A DNA stretch of 64,000 bases from Inhella inkyongensis (GCF_005952805.1 NZ_CP040709.1:744001-808000), one strand, 5' to 3'; shown: positions 27,823 through 36,683, numbered from the stretch's first letter. Notes: a model not told the origin generated them from the letters alone. Numbers and translations are program-made.

Positions 27823-29637
27823 TTGCCGACATTCGAGACCTTGGCGACCATGGACCACCTTTCAGCCGGGGCATCCATGCGCACCAGTCCGCCTGCCTTC
27901 CCACCCCGACGAAGTGGCATTTCCTTGCTCGAGGCGCTGCCCGGGGAGACGCTCTTCAGCCTCTGCAGCCGACACCACCGGATGTGGGGTTTCAGCGCTT
28001 CAGAGTTCACCTGCGAGGCCCTGTTCGGAGGCCGCCGGGCAGGCGTCCATCACGACCTACCCAATTCACTGTCTCGCTTTGAAATGCTCACCCGCGGGGC
28101 CTATGGCCCGGCGGCTGACCTCGCGTTGGATCGCACGGTCCTAAAGTTCTATGCGCCGTTCCTGACGCCCAGTGACATCGCGAGCGCCGTGACAAGCATG
28201 TCCAGCCCGAGCGTCAGCGGCCTCAAGTTCCGTTTGGGCCTTCTCACGAGCCGATTTCGGGCGCACCACCCGCTCAAAGCCTGCGAGGAATGCATGGCCA
28301 AGGATGCTCACGATCATGGCTGGGTCCCCTGGCGCTTGGTGCATCAATTCCCTGGAGTTTGGACGTGCGTCTTTCATGGAGCGCCGCTGCTGGAATGCAG
28401 CGTCAAAGCGAACGGGGTCGAGCGATTCATGTGGCAGCTCCCGAGCCGGCAGAGCTTGGCGCTTCGACCGGCAGCCGGCTACGCCGCTCGCGAGGCTCGC
28501 AGCCGGCTGGCTCGACTCATCCATGAGCTGGTCCAGGCTGGCCAGTCGGCCGAGTGGCTGCGGGCAGGCGCCGTTCAGACGACGCTGCGCAGCCGGATGT
28601 GCGAGCAGGGCTGGATCACCCCAAACGGCCACCTGCGCTTGGCGCCAGCGTCCAGGGGCTTCGCCGCGCACCTTGCCGCGCTCAGCGACCTTCCGGACTT
28701 GGCTGGTCTTAATGTGTCCGAAGAACTGGCCTATGCCTGGATTGGTCGGATGGCGCGGCCTCTCCGATCAGGCGCGCACCCACTGCGTCAGTTGCTGCTC
28801 ATCGACTGGCTCTTCCAGAGCGTCGACGACTTCGTCCACACTCATACCCGGGCATCCCACGCCGAGTTGGGCTCGGCTCCTCGTGAGGCCCGTAAGCCTT
28901 GTTCGTATGAGGACGTCTCCAAGCAGTCGCGTAAGGCGCAAGCCATCAAGCACCTTCGGTCTGGTGGCTCGGCACGATCGGTGGCTGCAGCGCTCGGCAT
29001 CGACGTCGGCACGGCGATGGCCTGGGGCGCTGAGGCTGGGATCGTGCCCACTCGGCGCCCCAAATCGCTGGTGCCACAGGTGCGCCAGGCGCTCATCAGG
29101 GACCTGAGCTCAGGTCACTCAAAGGGCGAAGCTGCCCTCCAGCATGGCGTCTCTATTCAGATCATCACAAGACTGCTTCGTACCGAGCCAGGTCTTCGAT
29201 CCGCTTGGCAGCAGGCCGTTTTCAAGACAGTCCAGCGCGCTCACCGTGACTCATGGCTCGGTGCCGCGGCCAACCACCCTGGGATCAGCAACAAGCTACT
29301 GCGAGCCATCAACCCAGCAGGCTTTGCGTGGCTCTACCGGCATGACCGCGAGTGGCTGAATCTCCACGCTCCGCAGAGAGCTGTTGACATCGCTCGGCGC
29401 TCGCCGGTCCGGTGGGACGAGCGCGACATGGAGCTGAGTGCAGCTGTGCGCCGTGCCACTCTGCAACTGCAATCGCATGACCGCACAAAACCCGTCAAGC
29501 TCTGGGAGATCGTGCAGCTGCTGCCGGAGCTGCGCGCCAAGATGAGCGTGGTGCGTCGGCTGCCGCTAACGGCCCAAGCGATTGAGGAGGCAATTGGGCG
29601 CGCTTTCCGCCGGCGCACGAACGAGCTACCCGGATGA
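27823..29637 (+). CDS. tnsD: TnsD-like target-selection protein (TniQ family)
   Basis: The 604-residue protein has an N-terminal TniQ domain (ALPGETLFSLCSRHHRM) with a zinc-binding pattern C-x2-C at residues 154-157 and C-x2-H at 182-185, then a long C-terminal part containing RTEPGLRSAWQQAVFKTVQRAHRDSWL and INPAGFAWLYRHDREWL, as in TnsD proteins. TnsD recognises the 3' coding end of glmS and recruits TnsC, which fits this element's position. The first ATG is at 27823; in-frame ATGs at 27850 and 27877 are alternatives. It heads a three-gene plus-strand run facing tnsC. Confidence 0.85.
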   Translation: MPTFETLATMDHLSAGASMRTSPPAFPPRRSGISLLEALPGETLFSLCSRHHRMWGFSASEFTCEALFGGRRAGVHHDLPNSLSRFEMLTRGAYGPAADLALDRTVLKFYAPFLTPSDIASAVTSMSSPSVSGLKFRLGLLTSRFRAHHPLKACEECMAKDAHDHGWVPWRLVHQFPGVWTCVFHGAPLLECSVKANGVERFMWQLPSRQSLALRPAAGYAAREARSRLARLIHELVQAGQSAEWLRAGAVQTTLRSRMCEQGWITPNGHLRLAPASRGFAAHLAALSDLPDLAGLNVSEELAYAWIGRMARPLRSGAHPLRQLLLIDWLFQSVDDFVHTHTRASHAELGSAPREARKPCSYEDVSKQSRKAQAIKHLRSGGSARSVAAALGIDVGTAMAWGAEAGIVPTRRPKSLVPQVRQALIRDLSSGHSKGEAALQHGVSIQIITRLLRTEPGLRSAWQQAVFKTVQRAHRDSWLGAAANHPGISNKLLRAINPAGFAWLYRHDREWLNLHAPQRAVDIARRSPVRWDERDMELSAAVRRATLQLQSHDRTKPVKLWEIVQLLPELRAKMSVVRRLPLTAQAIEEAIGRAFRRRTNELPG

Positions 29638-29662
29638 CACTTGGGATCAGACGCCATTGCAT

Positions 29663-29687
29663 GCAGATATGTATTTCAATATGCTGC
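29663..29687. promoter_or_regulatory. imperfect dyad upstream of the small HTH gene
   Basis: The arms GCAGATAT (29663-29670) and ATATGCTGC (29679-29687) form an imperfect inverted repeat directly before the ATG at 29692. Its AT-richness and position suggest an operator or promoter for the small helix-turn-helix gene, possibly autoregulatory. Confidence 0.4.
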
Positions 29688-29691
29688 ACCA

Positions 29692-30042
29692 ATGCCTCGA
29701 CCAGATCTCGAAACTCGCGTCCTGCGCGCTGCATTGGTCCTGCAGTCTCGAGGGCTAACGCAAAAAGCCATAGCTGGCCACCTGAACTCCAGCCAGTCTC
29801 AGGTCAGTCGGGTGCTTGCTGGTCAACATGCTCGGCGCTCCAGGTTGGCTGAGGCAATATGCGTTTATGCAGAAACCTTGGATGCTGGCGTGAGCCTTGA
29901 GGCGGTGATGCAGAACGACGAGTTGCTCGACGCCGTTCGGCAGGCTTGGGACGGAAGTGCTGAGCATGCCCGAGCCCTGTCCGCCGTCATTCGCTCCTTG
30001 GCGGTGCTGGGCCGTTCAAGTGTGCACATCGAGAAGCGGTGA
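29692..30042 (+). CDS. small helix-turn-helix protein between the two tniQ genes
   Basis: I use the ATG at 29692; the frame extends upstream to a TTG at 29641 through the AT-rich dyad. The 116-residue product has a helix-turn-helix (VLQSRGLTQKAIAGHLNSSQSQVSRVLAGQHARRSRLAEAICVYAETL) and a short helical C-terminus. It overlaps the second tniQ gene (GTGA at 30039-30042), so it is translated with it. In CRISPR-associated Tn7-like elements, a small Xre protein controls the tniQ/Cascade genes; this one is placed to control tniQ expression in a similar way, which is inference. Confidence 0.7.
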   Translation: MPRPDLETRVLRAALVLQSRGLTQKAIAGHLNSSQSQVSRVLAGQHARRSRLAEAICVYAETLDAGVSLEAVMQNDELLDAVRQAWDGSAEHARALSAVIRSLAVLGRSSVHIEKR

Positions 30043-31457
30043 TCGCCATGGTGCTCAGGTTGCAACCCTTACCCGACGAACTCGACCGCAGCTACCTTGG
30101 TGCGCTGATGCGCGTCAACGCGTTGGCGACAGAGGAAGAGGTTCGGACGCACCTTGCAACCCTGGACGACTCCGCTGCTTTGCCATGGCGCAGGAACCCC
30201 ACGCTGAAGCTGCTCAGCACAGCCGCCGGCATGGACCTGGCCGGGTTCGTGATGAACCACACCACGCTGCCATTGCGGCGCAGCATCACTTCGTACATGC
30301 CCGATCTGGCGCATGGCTGTGACAGCAATCTCGTGTTGATTCATGTCAGCGGTAAACGCAGTTGTCGAGAGGGGGCCTACCTCTGCCCGGACTGCGTCTG
30401 GGAAGACGTGGACTTTCATGGCCGGAGCTACTGGCGGCGTGCGCACCAACTGCCAGGGGTGTATTGGTGTGGCAAGCACCGTGCGCCACTAGCCGTGGTG
30501 AAGGATGAGCGTGCTTTCCTGCAGCCGCCGTCGCAGGCGCTGGGGCAGAGCGCTCGGATCGACGGCGCCTGGGTCGATACCCTTCAGCAGCATCCAACGG
30601 TCCGGCGCTTCTTGGATCTGTGCGATACCTTGATGGACCGCACGCACGCGTTTCCCGTTATCGCCGCACGCGATGCGCTACGCGCAGCCGCCCGAACCCA
30701 TGGGTTCAGAACCTACGCGACGAAGGCGGCTACCGCCTGTGCGGACCCGCTGCTCAGCGATGCTCTGGTCGATGGGTTCCCGTCGAGCTGGCTTGCGCAG
30801 CTCGTGCCCGGCCTGCCGGCGAAGGCCAGGGGCCGCATCTGGCACCAAGTCGATGGCGTCTTGTGGACTGCGACTTCAGCCTCGGCGGCCACCATCTACA
30901 TCCTCGCGATGGCTGTGCTCTTTGACTCGGCTGATGCCGCTATCCAGGCCATCGAAGGCGCCGTCATCGCGCCGCGACAGCCGTTGCGTGTGCGCAGCCC
31001 GAACATCACGGACGATGCAGCCAGAGAGGCTTACGTTCAAACGCTGGCCAGCCACGCGCGATTGCAGCGCAGCCATCCCGCCGGTTGGTACCCCTTGGTT
31101 CAAGCTCAGTTGAAACTGGGGCTGCCGGGCCTTCCGCATGCCCAGTCCGGCGGGCTGTGGACTGCGGTCAAGGCCTTCTTCCTCGAGGGCCGCTCCCTGG
31201 CGGACGCTCTAGCACTTGCGGCGCCGCATCAAGCGGCCTTTGAGAAGGTCTTGCTCGGTGCCGGGAGTCCCCTGGCGATGGCGCTGAGGGAGATCGTCAG
31301 CACTCCCCAGGAGGCAACGCGCGGCAAGCCGCGCATCAGGGCCCGCTTGTCAGCGCTCGACGCGACGGGCTTGATCGACAAGCCCGTGCAGAACGCGCGC
31401 GGCGGGGCGGAGGACTCACGGGTAGGTCGCCGTCCGCTGCGCGCCCAGGCGCACTGA
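30039..31457 (+). CDS. tniQ: second TniQ-family target-selection protein
   Basis: The 472-residue protein starts at a GTG overlapping the previous stop; an ATG at 30048 is an alternative. It keeps the TniQ zinc pattern C-x2-C at residues 116-119 (YLCPDCVWED) and C-x2-H at 144-147 (GVYWCGKHRAPL). Beyond that it differs from the TnsD-like protein, lacking the WLYRHDREWL-type C-terminal segment. It probably serves a second target pathway, such as plasmids or another chromosomal site. Its stop lies two bases from the convergent tnsC stop. Confidence 0.8.
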   Translation: MIAMVLRLQPLPDELDRSYLGALMRVNALATEEEVRTHLATLDDSAALPWRRNPTLKLLSTAAGMDLAGFVMNHTTLPLRRSITSYMPDLAHGCDSNLVLIHVSGKRSCREGAYLCPDCVWEDVDFHGRSYWRRAHQLPGVYWCGKHRAPLAVVKDERAFLQPPSQALGQSARIDGAWVDTLQQHPTVRRFLDLCDTLMDRTHAFPVIAARDALRAAARTHGFRTYATKAATACADPLLSDALVDGFPSSWLAQLVPGLPAKARGRIWHQVDGVLWTATSASAATIYILAMAVLFDSADAAIQAIEGAVIAPRQPLRVRSPNITDDAAREAYVQTLASHARLQRSHPAGWYPLVQAQLKLGLPGLPHAQSGGLWTAVKAFFLEGRSLADALALAAPHQAAFEKVLLGAGSPLAMALREIVSTPQEATRGKPRIRARLSALDATGLIDKPVQNARGGAEDSRVGRRPLRAQAH

Positions 31458-31459
31458 TT

Positions 31460-32725
31460 TCACCGATTCGTGCCGTCCCAGAGCGCGGCCCAGAAGGTTG
31501 GGTCCTGACTCACCAGATCCTCATACCGCGCGAGTTTGGCCGGGCTTGCCTCACGAAGGGCTTCGATGGCTGGTTGCAAGGGCCGCAGCCAGGTGGCCGC
31601 AGCTTTTTGGAAGTCCTCGATCCTGAGGGTGTCCTCTTTGCGCGCTAATGCGATCCGATGGGCCGTGATCCAAAGCGCGATCACGATGCGCTGTATGCCT
31701 CCTGTCAAGTCCAGGATCAGGCGCGCAAGGTTCTCGTCCATGGGCAAGGGATGTTTGACGTACTGATATCTCCCCAACTGCCCCAGGAACGACGTCGAAA
31801 GCTTTGCCCCAATGTCCTCCCAACGGAGGCGCTCAATGGCGTGATACCCCCCGGTGTTGATGCGCTGCAAAGTACTCATGCGCTTGGTGAGGGCACCGAC
31901 GCCATCGGGCGTTCCCGAGACCAAGAGCGGAACCTGCCCGCTGTTGGTCAAGTAAAGCAGCCATCGCAGCAGTTGGTCTTCCACGATGGACAACTCGGGG
32001 GCTCCGTCGCCGACGCCGCTTCGCCGCTTGCGCAGACTGGTGATCTTGAAGAGGTTCTGAATCTCGTCCAGATGAAGGACGCCGAGAAAGTGGCTCACGG
32101 CCACTTGGCGCCACTCATCCAACGCGCGCATGCCATCGCGGATTCGCTCCTTTTCCAGCCAGATACGGAATCGGTCGGATCCGGTGGCCCTGTCCCAGGC
32201 CTCCATCAACGCTCTCGCTAGGTCTGCAGCCTTGCCCGATGGCGGCACTTCGACAGACAGCCAGACAACTTGCCGATGTGCTCCGTTGAGCTTTGGGAAG
32301 CTGGCGTGCTCGACGACTTGGCTCGGAAAGCACCGCAAGCTGCGCAGACATGCCTGTGTCTTGCCCACCCCCGACAGACCTTCCACGCAGGCCGCGATCG
32401 GTGACTGCAGCAGCATGCCCTGCCGCTGTGCTTCTCCACTCACCGTGGCCCAGGTGCTCGCGGCGCGGGGATCCCGGTGCCGGTAGCCTTGCCAGGCCAT
32501 CATGTAGGTCGACTGCTGTAGCTGGGCTTCTACAGGCGGCGAGAAATGAAAATCTCGAACATCCTGCACCTGCAGCAGGCGCTGGTGGCGTGGCACCTGT
32601 TCCACGTTGGTGGGCAACGGTGGAACGTAGCTCATTGCCAGCATCGCGTCTGCGTGAGTCAGCATCGGTCCGAGTCCGTCCAACAGCAGGTTGGACCCTG
32701 CGGCGTGTTGGGTGGGCTTAGTCAT
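31460..32725 (-). CDS. tnsC: TnsC-like AAA+ transposition regulator
   Basis: The 421-residue ATPase from the ATG at 32725 has Walker A EGLSGVGKT near residues 115-123 and Walker B VLHLDEIQN near 216-224, then LVSGTPDGV (sensor region). In Tn7, TnsC bridges the target selector and the TnsAB transposase and gives target immunity. The start overlaps the last codons of tnsB by eight bases, which fixes it over a longer frame from 32902. It faces the tniQ gene tail to tail. Confidence 0.9.
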   Translation of the reverse strand: MTKPTQHAAGSNLLLDGLGPMLTHADAMLAMSYVPPLPTNVEQVPRHQRLLQVQDVRDFHFSPPVEAQLQQSTYMMAWQGYRHRDPRAASTWATVSGEAQRQGMLLQSPIAACVEGLSGVGKTQACLRSLRCFPSQVVEHASFPKLNGAHRQVVWLSVEVPPSGKAADLARALMEAWDRATGSDRFRIWLEKERIRDGMRALDEWRQVAVSHFLGVLHLDEIQNLFKITSLRKRRSGVGDGAPELSIVEDQLLRWLLYLTNSGQVPLLVSGTPDGVGALTKRMSTLQRINTGGYHAIERLRWEDIGAKLSTSFLGQLGRYQYVKHPLPMDENLARLILDLTGGIQRIVIALWITAHRIALARKEDTLRIEDFQKAAATWLRPLQPAIEALREASPAKLARYEDLVSQDPTFWAALWDGTNR

Positions 32726-34988
32726 GCCGACCTCCCTGCGTGTTCGCACGTTCGAACAGCGCGGCCATGATCTCCTCGTGCTCCTGGACGAACTCATCCA
32801 CCAGGGCTTCCTGCGCCTTGGACTCCGAACCATCGGCGCGGCGGGTCTGAGCCACCTCCATGAGGCGGGCTTCGGACATGCTCGGTGCCTTCCCCGACGC
32901 ACGGGCGATCGCCTCCTGGGTCATCACAGTCGCGCGTTGCAAGATGGCTTGGCGGCGCTCCAGCGACTGCAGTGCCCGCATCGTCCGCTCATGCTCGACG
33001 TCCGGCCTGCGCATGGCCTCGAACGCCTGCACATCCATCCACTCCTCAAGCGTGGTGTTGCGACGTGCGCGCGATTCGTCGGCCAGGTCGAGTCGCATCA
33101 GACTGCCACCCGGCTCGCGTGGGACCCAAACGCGCCCGAGCGAACCGGGGTAGTAGTGCGCCGGGATCTCCTGACCGTCCAAGTTTCGGGCGAGCGTCGT
33201 CCACTGTGCGGCAGCGGCCTCTTCCGAAAAGTAGTCATTGCCGAGGAAGTGCACGCCGTCCCGCGCCACCCAGGCCTTGTCGTTCGGCAACAAAGCGGCA
33301 GCCAGATCGTCAAAGGCGACGACACGTCGAGTACCCACGCCCATCTGATGTCCGTATCGCCAGAGCCCGGCGGGACTCGGAAACACCCCTGCAGCGGACA
33401 TGTGCACGTCCACGCGCTTCGAGCGGTCCGCCGACAGGTTGTACTGGTCGAACACCTCGTACAAGACTTGAGTGAAGTCTTGTACGGTGAGAACGGCGTC
33501 GGCCGGGTCGACCTTACGCAGTTCCATCTCTTCGCGACGAAAGTCCATCGCGCCGGGAAAGAAGCCGTAGATCTGATCCTTCGCGATGCGGTGGAGTACT
33601 TCGACCAGCCCCTTCAGGTCGCCTCGGTATGGCGGCGCGATGGACGTGTTGAGCTCGAGCTGAAGTGCCGTGAGTCGGTGGCCCGCAGAAAGATATTCGC
33701 CCCGATCCGTCATGAGCCAGGCGCAAAGTGTCGGCACCGGATCCAGCGTGAGCATGGGCTGGTAGTTCCATAGCTCGCCGATCAGCGCTGGATCCGCGGC
33801 CGCATTGAAGAGGCTGATCTTCGCGGTGTTCCAGGACGGCCCCGTGAGGCAGACATAGAAACCGACCACTGCAGTGCTCCAGACGTCGACGATGACATAG
33901 ACGACGGGCCGCCCCACGATCCAGGAACGGTTCACCGACGAGCGCAGGTAGATATCGCCAATCGTGCTGTCGATGGCCCAGGTGTGGCCCGGACCCGGAA
34001 CCCCTTGCCAGTTCCGCGCCACCAGCCCTCTTCGCGCCGCATTGAAATGGCGCTTTGTTGTTCGCTCCAGGATGCGTTCTAACCGCGATTTGATCTGGTT
34101 CACCACTCGCCGGATCTGCCTGGCGTTGGGGTACGTTCCTATCTCGGGCAACACCAGTTGGATGCGACCATCGACCTCCTTGGCTCGGGTGCAAAAGTGG
34201 CTGCTCAGGATCAGAGTGCGGCGTAGTGGCCAGGCCGGTTTTGGCTCCGGAATTTGCTTGTCGGCCGCTCGAATTCGCGCTGCCCAGAGCTCGGACATTC
34301 CAGGCTGGTGAGGTGCGGATGAACGCCCCAAGCGAATGTCCTGCGCCTCCTTGATCGTCTTGCGCCCCGCTTTCCTACGAGACATCCGCCCATCTGGCAG
34401 CGCATCGCATGTCTTCGGTACGCCGGGTGCACCGCAGCGATGCCGCTGTGGCCAGAGGCTTCGCTCGGAGATGCCCCAGCGGCAGAGGTTGGACCACTGT
34501 CGGTAGATAAACGCCCTGGTACAGCCCGTGCGTTCGACCGCCTCTCTGACCAGACCTCCCAGTCCTTCATGAATGAGGATGCTTTCCTGCAGGCTGAGAG
34601 GCTTGAGAAACTCCGACATGGCTCGAAGCCTGTTCTCATAGTCAAGCTGGCTTTGCTTGCCCAGTTCCGGCGCTGTCGGCCTGTCCTGTTCGACCGGTAG
34701 CAGCAAGTGCTGCTTGAAGATCTCCTCAAGTTGCTTCCGGGGCAACCAGAGCAATTCACCGATCAGATTGGCCGCAGCCTTTTTGCGTGGCCGTTTCAGT
34801 TGGCGCTCAGGCATGCGCGGACGGCCACCACGGCCGTTGCGCCCGGCCTGGATTGGCTGCACCAACACCATCGCGACTCGTGGCAGGCGAAGATCGTTCA
34901 AGATGACTCGGTACAGCCCCGGCTCGACACATGGAAACTCACCCGCGGCGCAGGCCACCTTGTAAAGGCCGTTGTGGATCAGATCCAT
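32718..34988 (-). CDS. tnsB: TnsB-like DDE transposase
   Basis: The 756-residue transposase has the retroviral-integrase catalytic triad in order: Asp340 in HTWAIDSTIGDIYL, Asp428 in LMTDRGEYL, and Glu463 in DLKGLVEVLHR. The spacings (88 and 35 residues) equal those of the E. coli Tn7 TnsB triad (D273, D361, E396). N-terminal helical DNA-binding domains precede it and a basic C-terminal tail follows, where TnsB contacts TnsC. TnsB binds the end repeats and cuts and joins the 3' ends. It overlaps tnsA by 10 bases and tnsC by 8. Confidence 0.93.
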   Translation of the reverse strand: MDLIHNGLYKVACAAGEFPCVEPGLYRVILNDLRLPRVAMVLVQPIQAGRNGRGGRPRMPERQLKRPRKKAAANLIGELLWLPRKQLEEIFKQHLLLPVEQDRPTAPELGKQSQLDYENRLRAMSEFLKPLSLQESILIHEGLGGLVREAVERTGCTRAFIYRQWSNLCRWGISERSLWPQRHRCGAPGVPKTCDALPDGRMSRRKAGRKTIKEAQDIRLGRSSAPHQPGMSELWAARIRAADKQIPEPKPAWPLRRTLILSSHFCTRAKEVDGRIQLVLPEIGTYPNARQIRRVVNQIKSRLERILERTTKRHFNAARRGLVARNWQGVPGPGHTWAIDSTIGDIYLRSSVNRSWIVGRPVVYVIVDVWSTAVVGFYVCLTGPSWNTAKISLFNAAADPALIGELWNYQPMLTLDPVPTLCAWLMTDRGEYLSAGHRLTALQLELNTSIAPPYRGDLKGLVEVLHRIAKDQIYGFFPGAMDFRREEMELRKVDPADAVLTVQDFTQVLYEVFDQYNLSADRSKRVDVHMSAAGVFPSPAGLWRYGHQMGVGTRRVVAFDDLAAALLPNDKAWVARDGVHFLGNDYFSEEAAAAQWTTLARNLDGQEIPAHYYPGSLGRVWVPREPGGSLMRLDLADESRARRNTTLEEWMDVQAFEAMRRPDVEHERTMRALQSLERRQAILQRATVMTQEAIARASGKAPSMSEARLMEVAQTRRADGSESKAQEALVDEFVQEHEEIMAALFERANTQGGRHD

Positions 34989-35887
34989 GCTGACCTCCTC
35001 GACACGATCGGGTTCTGCAGCCAGAAGTCCGCTTCAGTCAGGTGACGAAGTGGTTCCTGCGGTCGCCAGCCGCGCGTCAGGTCAATCGGCAGCGCGCCAG
35101 ACCAAACTGCCTGCCACAGCGCACACTGCGCCCGGTGCCGGTCACTGGTGTGCTTCTCGACCGCTTCGATCAAAGCGGTGACCGTGGCCCAAGGGTTCGC
35201 CTGCGCAGTGACAACTGCCAAGTCCAGTAACGAGCTGGGAACGGCTTCAGCCATGGCCCATGGGCATATACGGCGGAGTGTCAGGACGACGGTCTTCGAC
35301 CATACGGCGGGCGTGATCAGTAACCACTCAACGCCCCGGGCTTCCCAGTAGGCCCTCTCCAGCCTTAGCAGGTCCACAGTGCGGCGACGCGAAGCCCAAG
35401 ACGAGGGCTTTACCGCGATCGCAAGCATCCGAAAGCCCTGAATGGGATTTCCAAACACCACGACGAGGTCTGTGGTTGCCCGCCAGTCCTTGCTCTCACC
35501 TCGACCATGCACGCGCGGGTGGCGCACACCCAGTTGAGAGGCCAGGCTCAGCGTGCCCGGAAAGTCCCCTTGCGGCACCCTAGCGGTATACGCGCTCAGT
35601 GGGTGATTCGAGTCTTCCAGCGTCAAGGGCAGTTGTTCAGTGCTGTCGTGCACGTTGCTTGGCATCAGTGCAAAGAGCTGGCCACCCCACTCCAAGTCCG
35701 ATAGCAGGTGGCGCAGCCTGCCGCGCCAGTACATGAGATGACTTCGGCCTAAGCTAGCAGGGTCGCCGCGGGTGACCTGGTGCCAGGGCAGGTAGCTTTC
35801 GTGGGTGCCTTGCCCACGACCTTGGCGGTCGAAGCGGGCAAGCACCGCGGGTGTGAATCGCTTAGTCGTACGCATGAGTTCCCCCAT
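34979..35887 (-). CDS. tnsA: TnsA-like endonuclease
   Basis: The 302-residue protein has a type II restriction-enzyme-like core with candidate catalytic residues Glu66 (LSDLEWGG), Asp140 (ATTDLVVVF) and Lys160 (LAIAVKPSS), matching the E-D-K order of E. coli TnsA (E63, D114, K132). TnsA cuts the 5' ends of the transposon, making cut-and-paste movement possible. It is about 30 residues longer than E. coli TnsA, mostly between Glu and Asp. An internal ATG at 35875 is an alternative start. It leads the tnsABC operon on the minus strand. Confidence 0.85.
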   Translation of the reverse strand: MGELMRTTKRFTPAVLARFDRQGRGQGTHESYLPWHQVTRGDPASLGRSHLMYWRGRLRHLLSDLEWGGQLFALMPSNVHDSTEQLPLTLEDSNHPLSAYTARVPQGDFPGTLSLASQLGVRHPRVHGRGESKDWRATTDLVVVFGNPIQGFRMLAIAVKPSSWASRRRTVDLLRLERAYWEARGVEWLLITPAVWSKTVVLTLRRICPWAMAEAVPSSLLDLAVVTAQANPWATVTALIEAVEKHTSDRHRAQCALWQAVWSGALPIDLTRGWRPQEPLRHLTEADFWLQNPIVSRRSAWI

Positions 35888-35933
35888 CGCGGCGCCCTTC
35901 GCGTCGCGACATAAATGAAGGGAAAAGGGGACG

Positions 35934-35962
35934 TTGACGCGGCCAAAACGGCCTCGTAGACT
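35934..35962 (+). promoter_or_regulatory. sigma-70-like promoter between tnsA and xre
   Basis: TTGACG (35934-35939) and TAGACT (35957-35962) are separated by exactly 17 bases, which fits a good housekeeping promoter reading away from tnsA. The spacer contains GGCCAAAACGGCC, a small inverted repeat. A terminator lies about 45-80 bases downstream with no gene between. Confidence 0.6.
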
Positions 35963-35968
35963 TGGCGC

Positions 35969-36042
35969 GAGTCCTCGAAGACACGGGCCTTACCCCCGGC
36001 GAGATCGGCACCTGCGTTGGCGCGCAGGTGCCGTTTTTGTTT
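35969..36042 (+). ncRNA. predicted small RNA next to tnsA, about 75 nt
   Basis: The promoter at 35934-35962 would start transcription near 35969, and a strong intrinsic terminator ends at 36042, which defines a transcript of about 75 nt without a convincing reading frame. It could be a trans-acting small RNA, an antisense-type regulator of transposition, or a terminated leader of the xre operon that begins 210 bases later. No similarity to a known RNA family is recognised. Confidence 0.45.
36007..36042 (+). terminator. rho-independent terminator
   Basis: A perfect 10-bp stem GGCACCTGCG/CGCAGGTGCC with a short loop is followed by GTTTTTGTTT. This is the strongest intrinsic terminator I saw in the element. 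Confidence 0.8.
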
Positions 36043-36211
36043 CTGCTACGAGCTGTCCATGGCTTGATCCCGGTGGGTTGCAGTCACACGCCGCGGCCGG
36101 TTCACCGCGGCGGCTTGGTTCCTTCAAAGGCTTAGGGCGTGAGTGCTGTTAGCCGATTGGTTCGATCTTGGCTGTACCGCTTTGATGAGGCTGTGATCAC
36201 AAAGCGGATCA

Positions 36212-36235
36212 TGATGTTCACTAAGTTGAACATCA
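36212..36235. promoter_or_regulatory. candidate XRE operator
   Basis: A perfect inverted repeat with 9-bp arms TGATGTTCA and TGAACATCA separated by 6 bases ends 17 bases before the xre ATG at 36252. A second short palindrome, TGTGATCACA, lies at 36192-36201. The arrangement suggests autorepression by the XRE protein; binding is inferred. Confidence 0.6.
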
Positions 36236-36251
36236 ATGGCATCATGCCGCC

Positions 36252-36683
36252 ATGGTTAAAGCACTTAGCTTTGGACGGCGTCTCCGCCACGAGCGGGATC
36301 GACTCGGCCTGAGTCAGGCCGCCTTCGCCGAGATTGGGGGTGTCGGGCGGACGACGCAGCACCTATATGAATCTGACGTTCGAGTTCCCGACGTGACCTA
36401 TCTGGAGCGCGTCCGAACGGCGGGTGCCGACTTGGGATATCTGTTCATGAACGAGAGCTCGTCGGTCAGCCACTCAGAGGCTGTCCAGCTCACCCACGAG
36501 ACGCTCTCAGAGATCTACAAGGCGGTCGACCAAATCGGTCGTGACGAGGAAGGCGCCTTGCTCCCACTGGGCAGCCGACTACGTCTTTTTCAGCTGCTGT
36601 GTGCGTCGGTTACGGAGCGCGGATCCAACCCTGCAGGGCTTGATTCGTTGCGTTCTGAATTGGCTCGATTCACAGGAACATGA
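36252..36683 (+). CDS. XRE-family transcriptional regulator
   Basis: The 143-residue protein has an N-terminal Cro/C1-type helix-turn-helix (FGRRLRHERDRLGLSQAAFAEIGGVGRTTQHLYESDVRVPDVTYLERV), followed by AGADLGYLFMNESS, and a helical C-terminus. It overlaps the next gene by four bases (ATGA), so it heads a coupled operon and probably represses it through the dyad at 36212-36235. It is a cargo regulator rather than a phage repressor as far as the neighbours show. Confidence 0.8.
   Translation: MVKALSFGRRLRHERDRLGLSQAAFAEIGGVGRTTQHLYESDVRVPDVTYLERVRTAGADLGYLFMNESSSVSHSEAVQLTHETLSEIYKAVDQIGRDEEGALLPLGSRLRLFQLLCASVTERGSNPAGLDSLRSELARFTGT

Noticed and set aside
31460..32902. A longer TnsC start at 32902.
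   Set aside because: The added 59 residues are antisense-like Arg/Ser/Trp-rich noise overlapping tnsB; the ATG at 32725 fits normal tnsB-tnsC overlap.
35934..36152. A 72-codon frame over the predicted small RNA.
   Set aside because: It begins at a TTG that is the -35 box, has no ribosome site, and reads as Arg-rich noise through a strong terminator.
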